Of a stretch of 64,000 bases of DNA, positions 41,651-52,250 are shown in pieces. Position 1 is the stretch's first letter, and every line of letters begins with the position of its first letter. The position numbers were made by a program, and so were the translations under genes. The notes under the pieces were generated by a model. That model saw nothing but the letters and a program-made list of their open reading frames with translations. It was not told the origin of the DNA and did not search any database. This DNA comes from an uncultured Erysipelotrichaceae bacterium (GTDB taxonomy: Bacteria > Bacillota_I > Bacilli_A > RFN20 > CAG-826): contig CADBUI010000020.1 of NCBI GenBank assembly GCA_902797855.1, positions 1 to 64,000 on the forward strand. Direction: 5' to 3'.

Positions 41651-44600
41651 ATGAATTATCTTCAAAAAAAGATTCTTATCATCACAGCAGCGATTGGTAA
41701 CGTCGCTATATCTTTGTCCGCTGCTGCAATTGCTACATATGCATGGTTTCAACAAAATACAAAAGTCGCCGCTGAAAGTCTAACTGTTGCATGTGAAGAA
41801 CCATCTGACAAACTTGAATACAAAATATATAAATACAATGACAATATCAAAGCTGGTGTTGGCTATACAAACCCATCCGAATTTACTCTTCCTGATTACG
41901 ATAGTTACATTACCGAAAAGAATGTTTACGCAAATGTAATTATTCGTGCAGAAGTTACAGTTCCTGCTTTGTCAACCAGCAATTATAGTTTTTCAATTGA
42001 TATTACGAGATTATCTTCTTCATTTTTGAATGGTGGAAAAATAGGAAAAGTCACTTCCAATGTTATTCAGTTAAAATCAACAGTTTACGCTTTTAAAGAA
42101 GTTGGCAATAATTCATATACACTTAATACTAGTTCTCATAACTCTATTGATGAATCAAGCGATGCTTCTATTTATTCAACTGCAAGCGCATATTTCGCAA
42201 GCAGAAATACTCCAACAACATTTGTGCCAATTCGTTATGCAGATGATGGTAGTGCAATTGTTAATAGAGGTGATGAAGAGGCTAAAAGAACAATTTCTTT
42301 AGTCCCTGATTTACCAGATGGATTTGAAATTAGTAAGGTTGTGATGTACTTAGAATGTTCTTACCATGATACATTGGTTAATGAATACATAAGAACAAAT
42401 CAAAGTGAAGGTGCAACTAAGTATTCACTAAATGGTGACATTTCGAAAATAACATTTTCCAAAAAACAAAAAGTTTCACAAACTTCACTTGCTACTGGAA
42501 AGTATATTAAAGTCGAATCATTGGCTGCTTTATCAAACGGCCAATATTTGCATTCTTATGAAACAAATTCATCAACTGGCGAAGGCAAGATTTTAAAAGG
42601 CAGTTTGGCTACTTCTAATAAGGCTGCAGCCACTGCTTCAGGAATATATGTTGATAATAACGCTCAGGATGTATCAATCAATACAAATCCTGGCAACGAA
42701 CCAAAGTCCATCGATTCTACTGACACAATTGATGAAAACTCATTTGATTTTGTTAAAACTAACAATACTTTCAAATCTAAAAACGGTCAGTACATTGGCA
42801 ACAACACCGCTAGTAATGGTATAGCCACCAATTCAACTTTGACATCCGGATATTATCACACTATTGGTTTTGCAAACAATCATGCAAATGTCAATGCTTA
42901 TGGTAATAGCGGTTCTTATAACATGAGAATGAGATATTATTCTAGTTCGAATAAGTTTTATTACTACAATGGAACTGGCGAACAAACAGATTTATTTAGA
43001 TATACTGAAAACGTTGCGGAAATGCCGGTTTTAAGTAGTATTGCAGTTACAACACCAGCTTCTAAAACAGCATTTTTCATTGGTGAAAAATTTAGTGTTC
43101 CTGGTTTAGTTGTTACAGCAACATACACCAACGGTTCAACCGCAAATGTTACTGGATCTTGTACTTTTACTTCAAGCACCAATCCTACAACATTAGTTCC
43201 TGATGGAAAAACTGGTTCAACTACATTTACCGCAACCGAAGTAGACAAAGAAGTTTATATAAACTATAGCGAAGGTGGCGTCACAATCGCCGATGCAAAT
43301 AGACCTCATTATACCATCTCAGTTAGTAAAGATGATTTGAGTTCTATCTCTGTTACTTCACTACCTACTAACATTTATTACTATGTTGGCGACACTTTCT
43401 CTTCTAATGGTTTAAAAGTAAAAGCGGTATTTGCTTCTGGCAGAGAAGTTCCTGATATTACACCAACATCAATTTCAACACCTGATATGTCTTCGAGTGG
43501 GACAAAAAGTGTTACAGTGAGTTATGAACTTGATGGTGTAAATAAAACTACATCTTTCAACATTTATGTTCGCGCTCGCGCCTTATCTATAAATCCAACT
43601 ACAAAAACATTGGCTGAAGGTTCCACTTTCGATATTACCGTTACACATAACCAAGATGTATCAATAGCAGAATCAACTGCTGATACAGGAGATGTTTCTC
43701 TCTCGACGACATCAATTTCTTATTCTAAATCCGATAAAACTACAACCACAACAACGGTTAAAGTCACTGCAGTTACACATGGAACAGTGACATTAACATT
43801 TTCATCTAATGGTGTATCAAATGTTACTTGTAGTATTACCATCACACAATCTCCTGCAGATAGCTTTGTAATTGGCGCTGGAGAAATTGTTAGTGGTTCT
43901 ACATATGCTTCTCATGAAAACACAGTATCAAAAGACTATAATGGATCTGGTGCAGAAGAAAGAGATTGGTTAGTAACTTTTGGTGGTAACAACAGTTCAA
44001 TTGGAACTAATGCGAATCACTATAGCAGTTGCAACTTATCCTCATACCCACAATATGCCGTTAGTCCTATTACTACAACTGATGCAGCAACAGCATTTGC
44101 TTCTACTTCAAAACTTAATAAAATCAGGAATATTTCATTCACACATACTGGAGGCAAGAGCAGTACCAGTACAATTGTTTATGCTTTATATTCATCTGAT
44201 GGAACAACATATAGTTTGCTTAGCTTAGCTAGTGGTTCTTTCTCACAAGGAGGAACAATGTCTTCGGCTTCAACTGATTATACATTTGTATTTAATCAAG
44301 CATATACTGGCTATTTTGCTCTTGTATTCAAAAGCACATTAGGTTCTTCTGGCGATTGGAGAATTGATGGTTTGTCAGTAACTTATAATAAAAAGATTTT
44401 AGATCACATTACTTTGACTGGCGATTGCACTTATAAAACTTATAACAATGGTGCATCATTAAATACTGCTGGTTTGGTTGTCACCGCTACTTATAGTGAT
44501 GGTAGTACTGAAGACGTTACAGCAAGTGCTACTTTGACACCAGCCACAAATCCGTTAACCACAGGTACAACATCTGTGGTTGTTAATGCTTCTTATACAC

Positions 44601-45553
44601 TTAATGGAGTTACTAGGAACGCTTCAAAAACAATTACTGGCTTAGTTGTAAATTCTGTAAAAGTTTCTTCGATTACCTTGAGTGCAACAACTGCCACAAT
44701 TTCTGTTGGTTCTACAACTACGCTTACAGTAACAGCTATCGCACCTGCGAATGCCGATAATAAGACTTATACTTGGTCTGTTTATAGTGGTGCATCCTAT
44801 GCGACTGTAAATAGTTCTGGAGTTGTAACTGGTACAGCTGCAGGTACAGCAAAAATCCGCGCAACTGCCAATGATGGTGGTGGAGCATATGGAGAATGTA
44901 CAGTTACTGTTACTGCCTCTGTTGTGTATTATTCAGTCACTTATAAAGCCAATGGCGGAACTGGAAATGATTATGTTGTTTCAAATATTCAATCTGGTTC
45001 TACACATAACTTAGTTGCTGTTGGAACGGCTGGTTTTACTGCTCCAAGTGGCAAACAATTCAAGTGCTGGAGTATTAATAGTACTGAAAGAAATGTTGGA
45101 TATGGCGTGACTGTTACAAGTAACATTACTGTGAACGCTGTTTGGGAAAATAAACCATCTACAACATCAACATATACATTCACTAGTAAGTCATGGGCTG
45201 ATAGTACAAACTCTTGGACTAGTGGAAAAAATGGTAACCAATTAACTGCTGGTCAAGGTATTCAAGTCACAACAGGATTTTCCGGTGCTAATGCAACTAC
45301 CAAGTCTTCGTTTACATCTGTTACAAAAGTTGTGGTCACATACTCAACAAATTCATCAAAAGGTGCCGGTAGTATCTCTATCAAGATTGGTAGTAATTCT
45401 GTTAGTAGTCAAGATGTTACAAAGACTGGCGGAACATCTGATAGAACATTAACATTCGATTTTAGCCCAGCTCAAACTGGTGTTGTTAAAATTACGGTTA
45501 CTTGTACAACTAATAGTATTTACGTAAAATCAGTGGCTATTACACATGCATAG
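41651..45553 (+). CDS. Giant surface protein with Ig-like and InlB-type repeats
   Basis: A 1300-aa protein. It has a SipW-type signal (IATYAWFQQNTKVAAESL) and a Thr/Ser-rich ectodomain. Several Ig-like repeats follow: about 460-545 (PGLVVTATYTNGSTANVT), about 565-645 (NGLKVKAVFASGREV), about 918-1010 (AGLVVTATYSDGSTEDVT) and a Big_2-type repeat at about 1018-1095. An InlB B-repeat-like unit lies at about 1097-1175 (YSVTYKANGGTGNDY ... CWSINS). No LPXTG or C-terminal helix is seen, so attachment is unclear. It is probably an adhesin or matrix component under riboswitch 2. The ribosome site is AAAGGTAG. Confidence 0.78.
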   Translation: MNYLQKKILIITAAIGNVAISLSAAAIATYAWFQQNTKVAAESLTVACEEPSDKLEYKIYKYNDNIKAGVGYTNPSEFTLPDYDSYITEKNVYANVIIRAEVTVPALSTSNYSFSIDITRLSSSFLNGGKIGKVTSNVIQLKSTVYAFKEVGNNSYTLNTSSHNSIDESSDASIYSTASAYFASRNTPTTFVPIRYADDGSAIVNRGDEEAKRTISLVPDLPDGFEISKVVMYLECSYHDTLVNEYIRTNQSEGATKYSLNGDISKITFSKKQKVSQTSLATGKYIKVESLAALSNGQYLHSYETNSSTGEGKILKGSLATSNKAAATASGIYVDNNAQDVSINTNPGNEPKSIDSTDTIDENSFDFVKTNNTFKSKNGQYIGNNTASNGIATNSTLTSGYYHTIGFANNHANVNAYGNSGSYNMRMRYYSSSNKFYYYNGTGEQTDLFRYTENVAEMPVLSSIAVTTPASKTAFFIGEKFSVPGLVVTATYTNGSTANVTGSCTFTSSTNPTTLVPDGKTGSTTFTATEVDKEVYINYSEGGVTIADANRPHYTISVSKDDLSSISVTSLPTNIYYYVGDTFSSNGLKVKAVFASGREVPDITPTSISTPDMSSSGTKSVTVSYELDGVNKTTSFNIYVRARALSINPTTKTLAEGSTFDITVTHNQDVSIAESTADTGDVSLSTTSISYSKSDKTTTTTTVKVTAVTHGTVTLTFSSNGVSNVTCSITITQSPADSFVIGAGEIVSGSTYASHENTVSKDYNGSGAEERDWLVTFGGNNSSIGTNANHYSSCNLSSYPQYAVSPITTTDAATAFASTSKLNKIRNISFTHTGGKSSTSTIVYALYSSDGTTYSLLSLASGSFSQGGTMSSASTDYTFVFNQAYTGYFALVFKSTLGSSGDWRIDGLSVTYNKKILDHITLTGDCTYKTYNNGASLNTAGLVVTATYSDGSTEDVTASATLTPATNPLTTGTTSVVVNASYTLNGVTRNASKTITGLVVNSVKVSSITLSATTATISVGSTTTLTVTAIAPANADNKTYTWSVYSGASYATVNSSGVVTGTAAGTAKIRATANDGGGAYGECTVTVTASVVYYSVTYKANGGTGNDYVVSNIQSGSTHNLVAVGTAGFTAPSGKQFKCWSINSTERNVGYGVTVTSNITVNAVWENKPSTTSTYTFTSKSWADSTNSWTSGKNGNQLTAGQGIQVTTGFSGANATTKSSFTSVTKVVVTYSTNSSKGAGSISIKIGSNSVSSQDVTKTGGTSDRTLTFDFSPAQTGVVKITVTCTTNSIYVKSVAITHA

Positions 45554-45564
45554 AAAGGAAGAAA

Positions 45565-48500
45565 ATGTTTAAGTTTTTAAAGAAAAGTTTCGTTCCTAAA
45601 ATACTTATAAGCACAACATTGCTTCTTTTTGCTGGTGTAATCGTCTCTACTGTTTCATGGTTTTCAACAATTATGGAAATCGACCCACCTTTAAATACAC
45701 CAACAAGTGGTATTTTAACATCGTATTTTGATAGTGGATCAGGCGCACAAAATGACCCATATGTTATTACACGTCCAATTCACTTCTATCATATGTCATA
45801 TTTGCAAAATAGAAACTATTTTGGCAATAATGAGGTCTATTTCCAATTTGGAAAGAAAAATTTAAATAACTCAGGAAATACTGATTTCTTATTTTATGAT
45901 TATGATTCAGATGGAAAAATCATTTCTAACTCATATGTCCATACTCTTAATATGGATTATTACAATGGCCAGAACGGAAATCAGGCTTTGATGCCTATTG
46001 GTAACTCACAATATCCATTTAAATCACATGTTAACGGCTGCAATAACACCATCTCCAATATTCATATTGATGGTAATGGGCTCAGCGATATTGGAATATT
46101 TGGTTATGTATCTGCTTCTGCAACAATTAATAATGTGTATTTTGATAACGTTAGTATTGATACTCATCTGCCAATAAGTAGTGATACATATCATTCGCAC
46201 ACTGATAATAGGTATAATGTTGGGTATCTCGCTGGCCATATCTGCGATGAAATTTCGTTCCATCGCGCATTTGTAAATAATTGCGAGATAACAAATTCTT
46301 CAATTCCAGGTGTTGCCGGGAAAAGCCTGTATGGTTTATTTGGTACATGTGATACTTCTTCAACACCTTTAACAAATACTGAAGTTGATGAGTATCAAAT
46401 TAATCCAGGTACAGTCCATAGTTACATGAATTCAAATTATTCAAACTTTTCCGCTAAAGCAGCGGCTGCCAGAAATACGGAATATGCTGGTCAATTATCT
46501 TCAACCGCGTTTTCATCTGCTTTTTCAAAGAATGGTTCGAATTACGATTTGCAAGGAACCTCAAGCGGTGCATCTTATAATTACTCATTATCCACAATTG
46601 GTCATCAAGGAATGGATACCTCTTTTGATTTGAGCTATGGAAATAGTCATCAAGATGTTTTGGCAACTACTACAGTTATCGCTGATGGAGTTGATATTGC
46701 TGATGTGAGTGACCCTGGTACATACATGTATTTCAATTCCACGACTAACAAATGGCAATATTATGTCATCACATCTGGCGATCAGACTGTCACTAAGACA
46801 TTTAATGTTTTCAATCTTTCGTATTCGTTTAGTGGTCAAACATATTATGTATACTATGATGCTTCAACATCGTCCTTAAAATCCAATACTACCGTCCCTA
46901 CAATATCAAACAAAAATTATTGGTTCTGTTTTAAAACGTCATTAACAACTTCTGATTTGGGTGTTGATAGTTTTGCTTCAGTTGGTTCTAGTGGAAGATA
47001 TTATATTTATGTCCCTGATGCTGATAAGTATATCTATATTACGGATAGTAATGTATTTAATGTTGGTTCTGCTACTGATGTAAGTTCTTTGGAAGGCACT
47101 GGCAATACTGGATCGTTCTCGATCGATTCAGTCGATTCTGCTATTACTTGGATTGGCAGATATAATAGTGCAAATGCTACATTTGCGTTCCAAGGCGGGG
47201 AATCAACGGTTAGTATTGTTAGACCAGTTGCTGGAAATGAAGCGACAACTTTTGCTTTTAATGGCACATCAAATAGAACTGAAACTTCAACTACTGCTAG
47301 TGAAGAATTCCAACTAATTACTGATGTTTCGCAAATTACAAACAATATGAAGGTTGGAATCGGATATCCAGCACTTAGTGGATCTGTTACAAATGATTAT
47401 TACCTTATGTCTACCACCCAGCAAACAAACAATAGAGGTGCAGTGGTAACGACATTAAAAAGCGGAACAACACTTAATAGTGTTTCTGGCGCTGTAAAAC
47501 TAACAATTTCTATAAGTGATGATGGTGAAGGTGGACTACTATATTCTTTATATGATCCAAATTATAATGATGGTGAAGGCGGTTATCTTTACGCAGCTTC
47601 TAGCTCCAAAAACTATTTAAGAACAAAAACATCGGAATCATATTGGACAATTAGCATTAATGAGGAAAGTCCTTATAACGCTGTTTTAACGTCGCAAGAA
47701 GATTATACTCATGATTTGATGCGTTTTAATTATAATAACGGAAGTCCATTATTTGCGTGTTATGAAAATGGACAACAACCAATTTGTTTGTACAAATACT
47801 ATCAAACAAGCGGAACATTAATTACTGCTGAATGTGGCGAATTATCTGTAACAACATCAAGTGGTGGTGAACCAACAAAAACAGCCTATGTTGCATATTA
47901 TGATAATGATCATTCAGATTTACACGATTACCAAGAATTAGAATTTGAGAGAAGTCGAATTACATGGGACTTTGCAAATTCCGTAATAACAGTTGCACCA
48001 TTAAGTGAATCGTATTGGGAAAAAATAACCAATGTTGTTGATGCTACAGGCGGTGATTATTTAATCGTTTGTGAAAGCGCAAGTGTTGCGTTTAATGGTG
48101 GGCTCGATACATTGGATGTTGCAGATAATAATATAAGTGTCTCAATCAACGCTAATAGAATTCCTTATGACTCTACAACTGAGTCTGCTAAGTTTACATA
48201 TAATCCTACAAATTCAACATTAAAATCAGCTAGTGGATATTATATTGGTAGAACTACTAATAGTAATGGATTGAATACTAGCACATCTAATCAGTATACA
48301 AATACTATTTCGTTTGATGGCAGTGATGCAGTAATTACTGGATCTGCTGGCCCAGTTTTAAGATATAACAATGCTGTAAATAATAATCGTTTTAGATATT
48401 ATGGTTCTGGACAACAGCCAATACAACTCTATAAATTGGTTTCTGTGTCAAACGATCCAGAGTATATTGCTGATGCCATTTCAGAGTTAGATAATAAATA

Positions 48501-49431
48501 TAATTACAATAGAATTGATGTTGTCGGCAATGCGTCTTTTACTGCTTCTAGTATTTCTTTAACTAGCAACCTCGCTAATACTAAAGCAGTTAGCAAATGG
48601 CACGCTGATAATTCTAACGATGGTATAAATGCAAAATTTTATCAAACCAAATATGTTGGTAATTCAATCGTCTTCTTTATTCCTAATCAAGGCTCATCTG
48701 ATTTTGGAACATTACATTTCTCCTGCACTTCAGCAAGCGCTCCTGTGTTTGTAAAAGGAGCCGATTCTAATAAGGTTGGATGGGAATCGTCGATTGGATT
48801 TAGTGATGAAAGAATTCAGTGCGCAAACGATTCAGCTTCAGCGAACACCTATGATTATACTTTAAGCCTTAATAAGAATAACATTCTTAATTTATCGTAT
48901 GCAGCGCTTAATAGTTCTGGAAATATTATTTCTTGTTATGACACAAACGGGGCAAAAGTGTTACCATCATCAAATGTTTCCTTTAATAGTATTTCGACAT
49001 TTGTATTAGCAATTTCTACACCAAGTGCAAATTTGAATGCAACAACAATTAATCTCAAAATTAATCACATTGAAGGTGATATTGCTACACTTTCTTATGT
49101 TGGATATAGAAGTGCAACATATTCATCAGGCACAACAACAATAGATAATGAAGAAGTTAATGTTGTCAATGACACAACAAGCATCATTAAAAATCATGAC
49201 GTATTTTACCGATATGATTCCACAAACGCCAACAATAGAATTTATGAAAAAATGGAAGTTTCATATGATGCTAATACCAAGAAGTTTAGATATCAAATTA
49301 CATTTAAAGCCACTATTTCAATAACGCTTTATCTATTTAATTTTGATGCTGAAAGAACTGAAGTTTACATTAATAATGTTAGATATAAAGAGTCATATCA
49401 CGCCGTTGTAATACCTAGCACTGCGTGGTAG
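45565..49431 (+). CDS. Giant surface protein, partner of the preceding adhesin
   Basis: A 1288-aa protein starting 11 bases after the previous stop. The N-terminus has a hydrophobic signal (about 12-32) ending VSTVSWFSTIMEID, a SipW-like variant. Early repeats such as NTISNIHIDGNGLSDIGIFG suggest a GLUG or beta-helix segment. Further on, LRYNNAVNNNRFRYYGSGQQPIQLYK-type stretches, split here as GSGQQPIQLYK near 950 and NGQQPICLYKY near 740, recur within the protein; a related patch occurs in the upstream protein. No sortase motif or terminal anchor is visible. Likely an adhesin or structural partner. Confidence 0.7.
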   Translation: MFKFLKKSFVPKILISTTLLLFAGVIVSTVSWFSTIMEIDPPLNTPTSGILTSYFDSGSGAQNDPYVITRPIHFYHMSYLQNRNYFGNNEVYFQFGKKNLNNSGNTDFLFYDYDSDGKIISNSYVHTLNMDYYNGQNGNQALMPIGNSQYPFKSHVNGCNNTISNIHIDGNGLSDIGIFGYVSASATINNVYFDNVSIDTHLPISSDTYHSHTDNRYNVGYLAGHICDEISFHRAFVNNCEITNSSIPGVAGKSLYGLFGTCDTSSTPLTNTEVDEYQINPGTVHSYMNSNYSNFSAKAAAARNTEYAGQLSSTAFSSAFSKNGSNYDLQGTSSGASYNYSLSTIGHQGMDTSFDLSYGNSHQDVLATTTVIADGVDIADVSDPGTYMYFNSTTNKWQYYVITSGDQTVTKTFNVFNLSYSFSGQTYYVYYDASTSSLKSNTTVPTISNKNYWFCFKTSLTTSDLGVDSFASVGSSGRYYIYVPDADKYIYITDSNVFNVGSATDVSSLEGTGNTGSFSIDSVDSAITWIGRYNSANATFAFQGGESTVSIVRPVAGNEATTFAFNGTSNRTETSTTASEEFQLITDVSQITNNMKVGIGYPALSGSVTNDYYLMSTTQQTNNRGAVVTTLKSGTTLNSVSGAVKLTISISDDGEGGLLYSLYDPNYNDGEGGYLYAASSSKNYLRTKTSESYWTISINEESPYNAVLTSQEDYTHDLMRFNYNNGSPLFACYENGQQPICLYKYYQTSGTLITAECGELSVTTSSGGEPTKTAYVAYYDNDHSDLHDYQELEFERSRITWDFANSVITVAPLSESYWEKITNVVDATGGDYLIVCESASVAFNGGLDTLDVADNNISVSINANRIPYDSTTESAKFTYNPTNSTLKSASGYYIGRTTNSNGLNTSTSNQYTNTISFDGSDAVITGSAGPVLRYNNAVNNNRFRYYGSGQQPIQLYKLVSVSNDPEYIADAISELDNKYNYNRIDVVGNASFTASSISLTSNLANTKAVSKWHADNSNDGINAKFYQTKYVGNSIVFFIPNQGSSDFGTLHFSCTSASAPVFVKGADSNKVGWESSIGFSDERIQCANDSASANTYDYTLSLNKNNILNLSYAALNSSGNIISCYDTNGAKVLPSSNVSFNSISTFVLAISTPSANLNATTINLKINHIEGDIATLSYVGYRSATYSSGTTTIDNEEVNVVNDTTSIIKNHDVFYRYDSTNANNRIYEKMEVSYDANTKKFRYQITFKATISITLYLFNFDAERTEVYINNVRYKESYHAVVIPSTAW

Positions 49432-49551
49432 TATCTTTTCGATAAAAAATTATTTTTTAATAAATATCACTTAATTTGATGAGTGTTTTATTTCTTTAAT
49501 AATTTCTTTTGTATTTATATGTGCTAGAATTACTAGCGTAACTAACAAGAT

Positions 49552-51072
49552 ATGGTAGATAAAGGAAACATTAACGATAACAAAGATACTCTTAAAGATA
49601 TATCGACTTTAAAAGAGGATGAACCTGTTGAAAAAAAGAAACATCCAGCTTTAAAGTTTCTTCTTTATTTTTCTATCATTTTGATCGCTACAGGAATAGC
49701 TTTATTCCTTTCACTTTATCAAGACTTTGATGGTGTTATTGCTGCTCTTCGTAGAAGTGATTATCGCTACCTCCTACTTTCTGTAGGTTTAGTAGCGATT
49801 TCATACTTCTTAGAAGGCTTCATTATTTTTATGTTCGCGCGCTTATACACAAGAAGATACCATTGGCATAGAGGTATGGCTACTTCAATGGTAGGTGCAT
49901 TCTATAGTGCAATTACTCCAGGCGCTAGTGGTGGACAAGCAATGCAAATCTACACCATGAAAAAACAAGGTGTGGAAGTATCAAGTGCTGCCTCCATCAT
50001 GATCATGTCTTTTATCATTTATCAATCAGCCTTAATTATTATTGGCATTGTTGGTATTGTCTTTAAATGGGACCTAGTTATGTCAATTGGTAATTTCTCA
50101 ATTGATGCTGGAGCATTTAAACTCTCAGTGCCTGCTATTCCATTTACATTAATTGGTTTTGCTCTTAATGTCTTAGTTATCGTTGGACTTATCGCAATGA
50201 GTTATTCCCATAAGTTCCATAACTTCATTATGCATTATGGAATTAACTTATTCGCTAAACTTAGAATTATCCGTAATCCTGAAGAAAAAAGAGAATCTCT
50301 TCGCATTCAAGTTGAAAACTTCAAAATTGAGTTAAGACGTTTACTTTCTAACTTCGCAGTTACAATTGTTGTTTTCATCTGTTTTTCTTTAGTCCTTATC
50401 ATTAGATTCTCAATCCCTTATTTTGCAGGTATTGCTCTAGATGGATATGGATATCTCACTAATCTAGATGGTTCATTAGTTATTGGTGTAGATGGACCAC
50501 TTATGTCTACAGGTAGTATTTCTATCCAATCATTCTGGGATGCTGTCTTTTTATCAAGCTATCATCAAATGGTAGCAGGACTTGTACCAATTCCAGGCGC
50601 TGCTGGTGTTAGTGAATATTTCTTTAACACTATCTTTAGTAACTACTTTGTTTCTCAACAAGTTACTACTGCTGCTCAGATTATCTGGAGATTTACAACC
50701 TTCCACCTCGTCTTATTTGTTTCAGGTATTGTTGCAGCTAGCTATCACGTTACACCTGATAAAACTGCTGAACACGCGAATAAGAAAGCTTACGTTACTA
50801 TTCAGCTTGAAACATATGAAACTCGTAAGATCAGTGCAGATACAATGTTTGAAACTGCTTCCTTAAATAGAAAAGAAATCCAAGAAAGACTTCGTAACTG
50901 GAATAAAAACGGAAAGAAACATAAACGTAATGATGATTATGATGAAGCTAGTTATAAACCAGTAACGAAAGCAAAACCACAAAATAAGAAACCTAAAAAT
51001 GTAACTAAAAAAGTAACTAGGAAGAACACTAATCCAGAAGATGATTGGGATGATTTCTCCACAGGAGTGTAA
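49552..51072 (+). CDS. LPG-synthase-type membrane flippase domain protein (UPF0104)
   Basis: A 506-aa polytopic protein with about eight helices between residues 35 and 400, matching the lysylphosphatidylglycerol synthase TM (AglD/UPF0104) family. Characteristic segments are SVGLVAISYFLEGF, AFYSAITPGASGGQAMQ and LVPIPGAAGVSEYFF. The catalytic aminoacyltransferase domain of MprF is absent; the C-terminus is a charged tail. A role in lipid or glycolipid translocation is plausible. It pairs with the following glycosyltransferase (2-base gap), which probably makes a glycolipid. Confidence 0.8.
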   Translation: MVDKGNINDNKDTLKDISTLKEDEPVEKKKHPALKFLLYFSIILIATGIALFLSLYQDFDGVIAALRRSDYRYLLLSVGLVAISYFLEGFIIFMFARLYTRRYHWHRGMATSMVGAFYSAITPGASGGQAMQIYTMKKQGVEVSSAASIMIMSFIIYQSALIIIGIVGIVFKWDLVMSIGNFSIDAGAFKLSVPAIPFTLIGFALNVLVIVGLIAMSYSHKFHNFIMHYGINLFAKLRIIRNPEEKRESLRIQVENFKIELRRLLSNFAVTIVVFICFSLVLIIRFSIPYFAGIALDGYGYLTNLDGSLVIGVDGPLMSTGSISIQSFWDAVFLSSYHQMVAGLVPIPGAAGVSEYFFNTIFSNYFVSQQVTTAAQIIWRFTTFHLVLFVSGIVAASYHVTPDKTAEHANKKAYVTIQLETYETRKISADTMFETASLNRKEIQERLRNWNKNGKKHKRNDDYDEASYKPVTKAKPQNKKPKNVTKKVTRKNTNPEDDWDDFSTGV

Positions 51073-51074
51073 CA

Positions 51075-52250
51075 ATGAAGATAGCATTATTCACTGATAC
51101 ATATTTCCCAGAAATCAATGGTGTGGCCACCTCATGTAAATCATTAAGAGACATCTTGGTGAAACATGGCCATGAAGTTTTAGTTATTACCACTAATCCA
51201 TTTTCTAATAAGCTTATTGTTGAAAAAGATATTATTCGTATTTCTGGCGTAACGCTAAAAAGAATGTATAATTACCGCCTTGCGAGCATCTTTAATCGTA
51301 AAGCTATGAAAGCTATTAGACGTTTTGACCCTGATTTATGCCATATTCAAACTGAAGCAAGTATTGGAATATTTGGTAGAATTGCAGCGAGAAACCTTCA
51401 AATTCCAGTCGTATATACTTATCACACAATGTATGAAGACTATACATATTATGTCACAAAAGGACATTTTGATAGATTCGCTAAAGGACTAATGAGAACT
51501 TTCTTTAGAGGAGTTATTAATAACTCTGATGAATTTATCACTCCATCAAGTAAGACTAAAGACTACATGAGACAAATTGGAGTGGATGTCTTTGCAAACG
51601 TTATTCCTACTGGCGTGGACTTTGAAAAATTCTATCCTAGTAATATTAAAAAAGGTATTAAAGAAGAACTTAGAGAAAAGTTTGGGATTAATTCTGAAAC
51701 ATTTACTTTATTATCATTAGGGAGAATCGCTAAAGAAAAGAGCATTGATTTTTCAATTAAGTGCTTCGCTACATTCTTAAAAGATTATCCAAGTATTAAT
51801 GCCAAGATGGTAATAGTAGGTAAAGGTCCAGGAGAAGATGAACTTAAAGCTCTTGTTAAAGAACTTGATATTGCTGATAAGGTAGTCTTCACCGGTCCAT
51901 GTTCACCTGATGAAGTTCAAAACTATTATCAACTTGGTGATGCCTTTGTTAGTGCCTCTTTAAGTGAAACTCAAGGATTAACATATATGGAAGCAATGGC
52001 GGCACATCTATACGTTATGGCGCGTTATGACCATAACCTCCTTGATGTTATTCAAGATGGAGTAAGTGGATATTTCTTTGAAAATGAAAATGAATTCTCA
52101 AAGAAACTCTATCAAGTTTATGAATTATTCATTAATAAAGATGATGAGATGCTAAATAACGCCATTAAAGGTATCGATCAATATTCTATTGAAACATTCT
52201 ATAACAAAATAATTAAAGCCTATAAACATGTCCTCAAATCCCGCTGGTAA
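51075..52250 (+). CDS. GT4 glycosyltransferase, diacylglycerol glucosyltransferase-like
   Basis: A 391-aa GT-B enzyme. The start MKIALFTDTYFPEINGVATS is typical of diacylglycerol 3-glucosyltransferases of Bacillota. The nucleotide-sugar domain has LLSLGRIAKEKSIDFSI and the EX7E-type segment SLSETQGLTYMEAMAA. It likely makes monoglycosyl-diacylglycerol as a membrane lipid or lipoteichoic acid anchor. The last 23 bases overlap the recX start, and it belongs to an operon running from 49552 to 53958. Confidence 0.85.
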   Translation: MKIALFTDTYFPEINGVATSCKSLRDILVKHGHEVLVITTNPFSNKLIVEKDIIRISGVTLKRMYNYRLASIFNRKAMKAIRRFDPDLCHIQTEASIGIFGRIAARNLQIPVVYTYHTMYEDYTYYVTKGHFDRFAKGLMRTFFRGVINNSDEFITPSSKTKDYMRQIGVDVFANVIPTGVDFEKFYPSNIKKGIKEELREKFGINSETFTLLSLGRIAKEKSIDFSIKCFATFLKDYPSINAKMVIVGKGPGEDELKALVKELDIADKVVFTGPCSPDEVQNYYQLGDAFVSASLSETQGLTYMEAMAAHLYVMARYDHNLLDVIQDGVSGYFFENENEFSKKLYQVYELFINKDDEMLNNAIKGIDQYSIETFYNKIIKAYKHVLKSRW

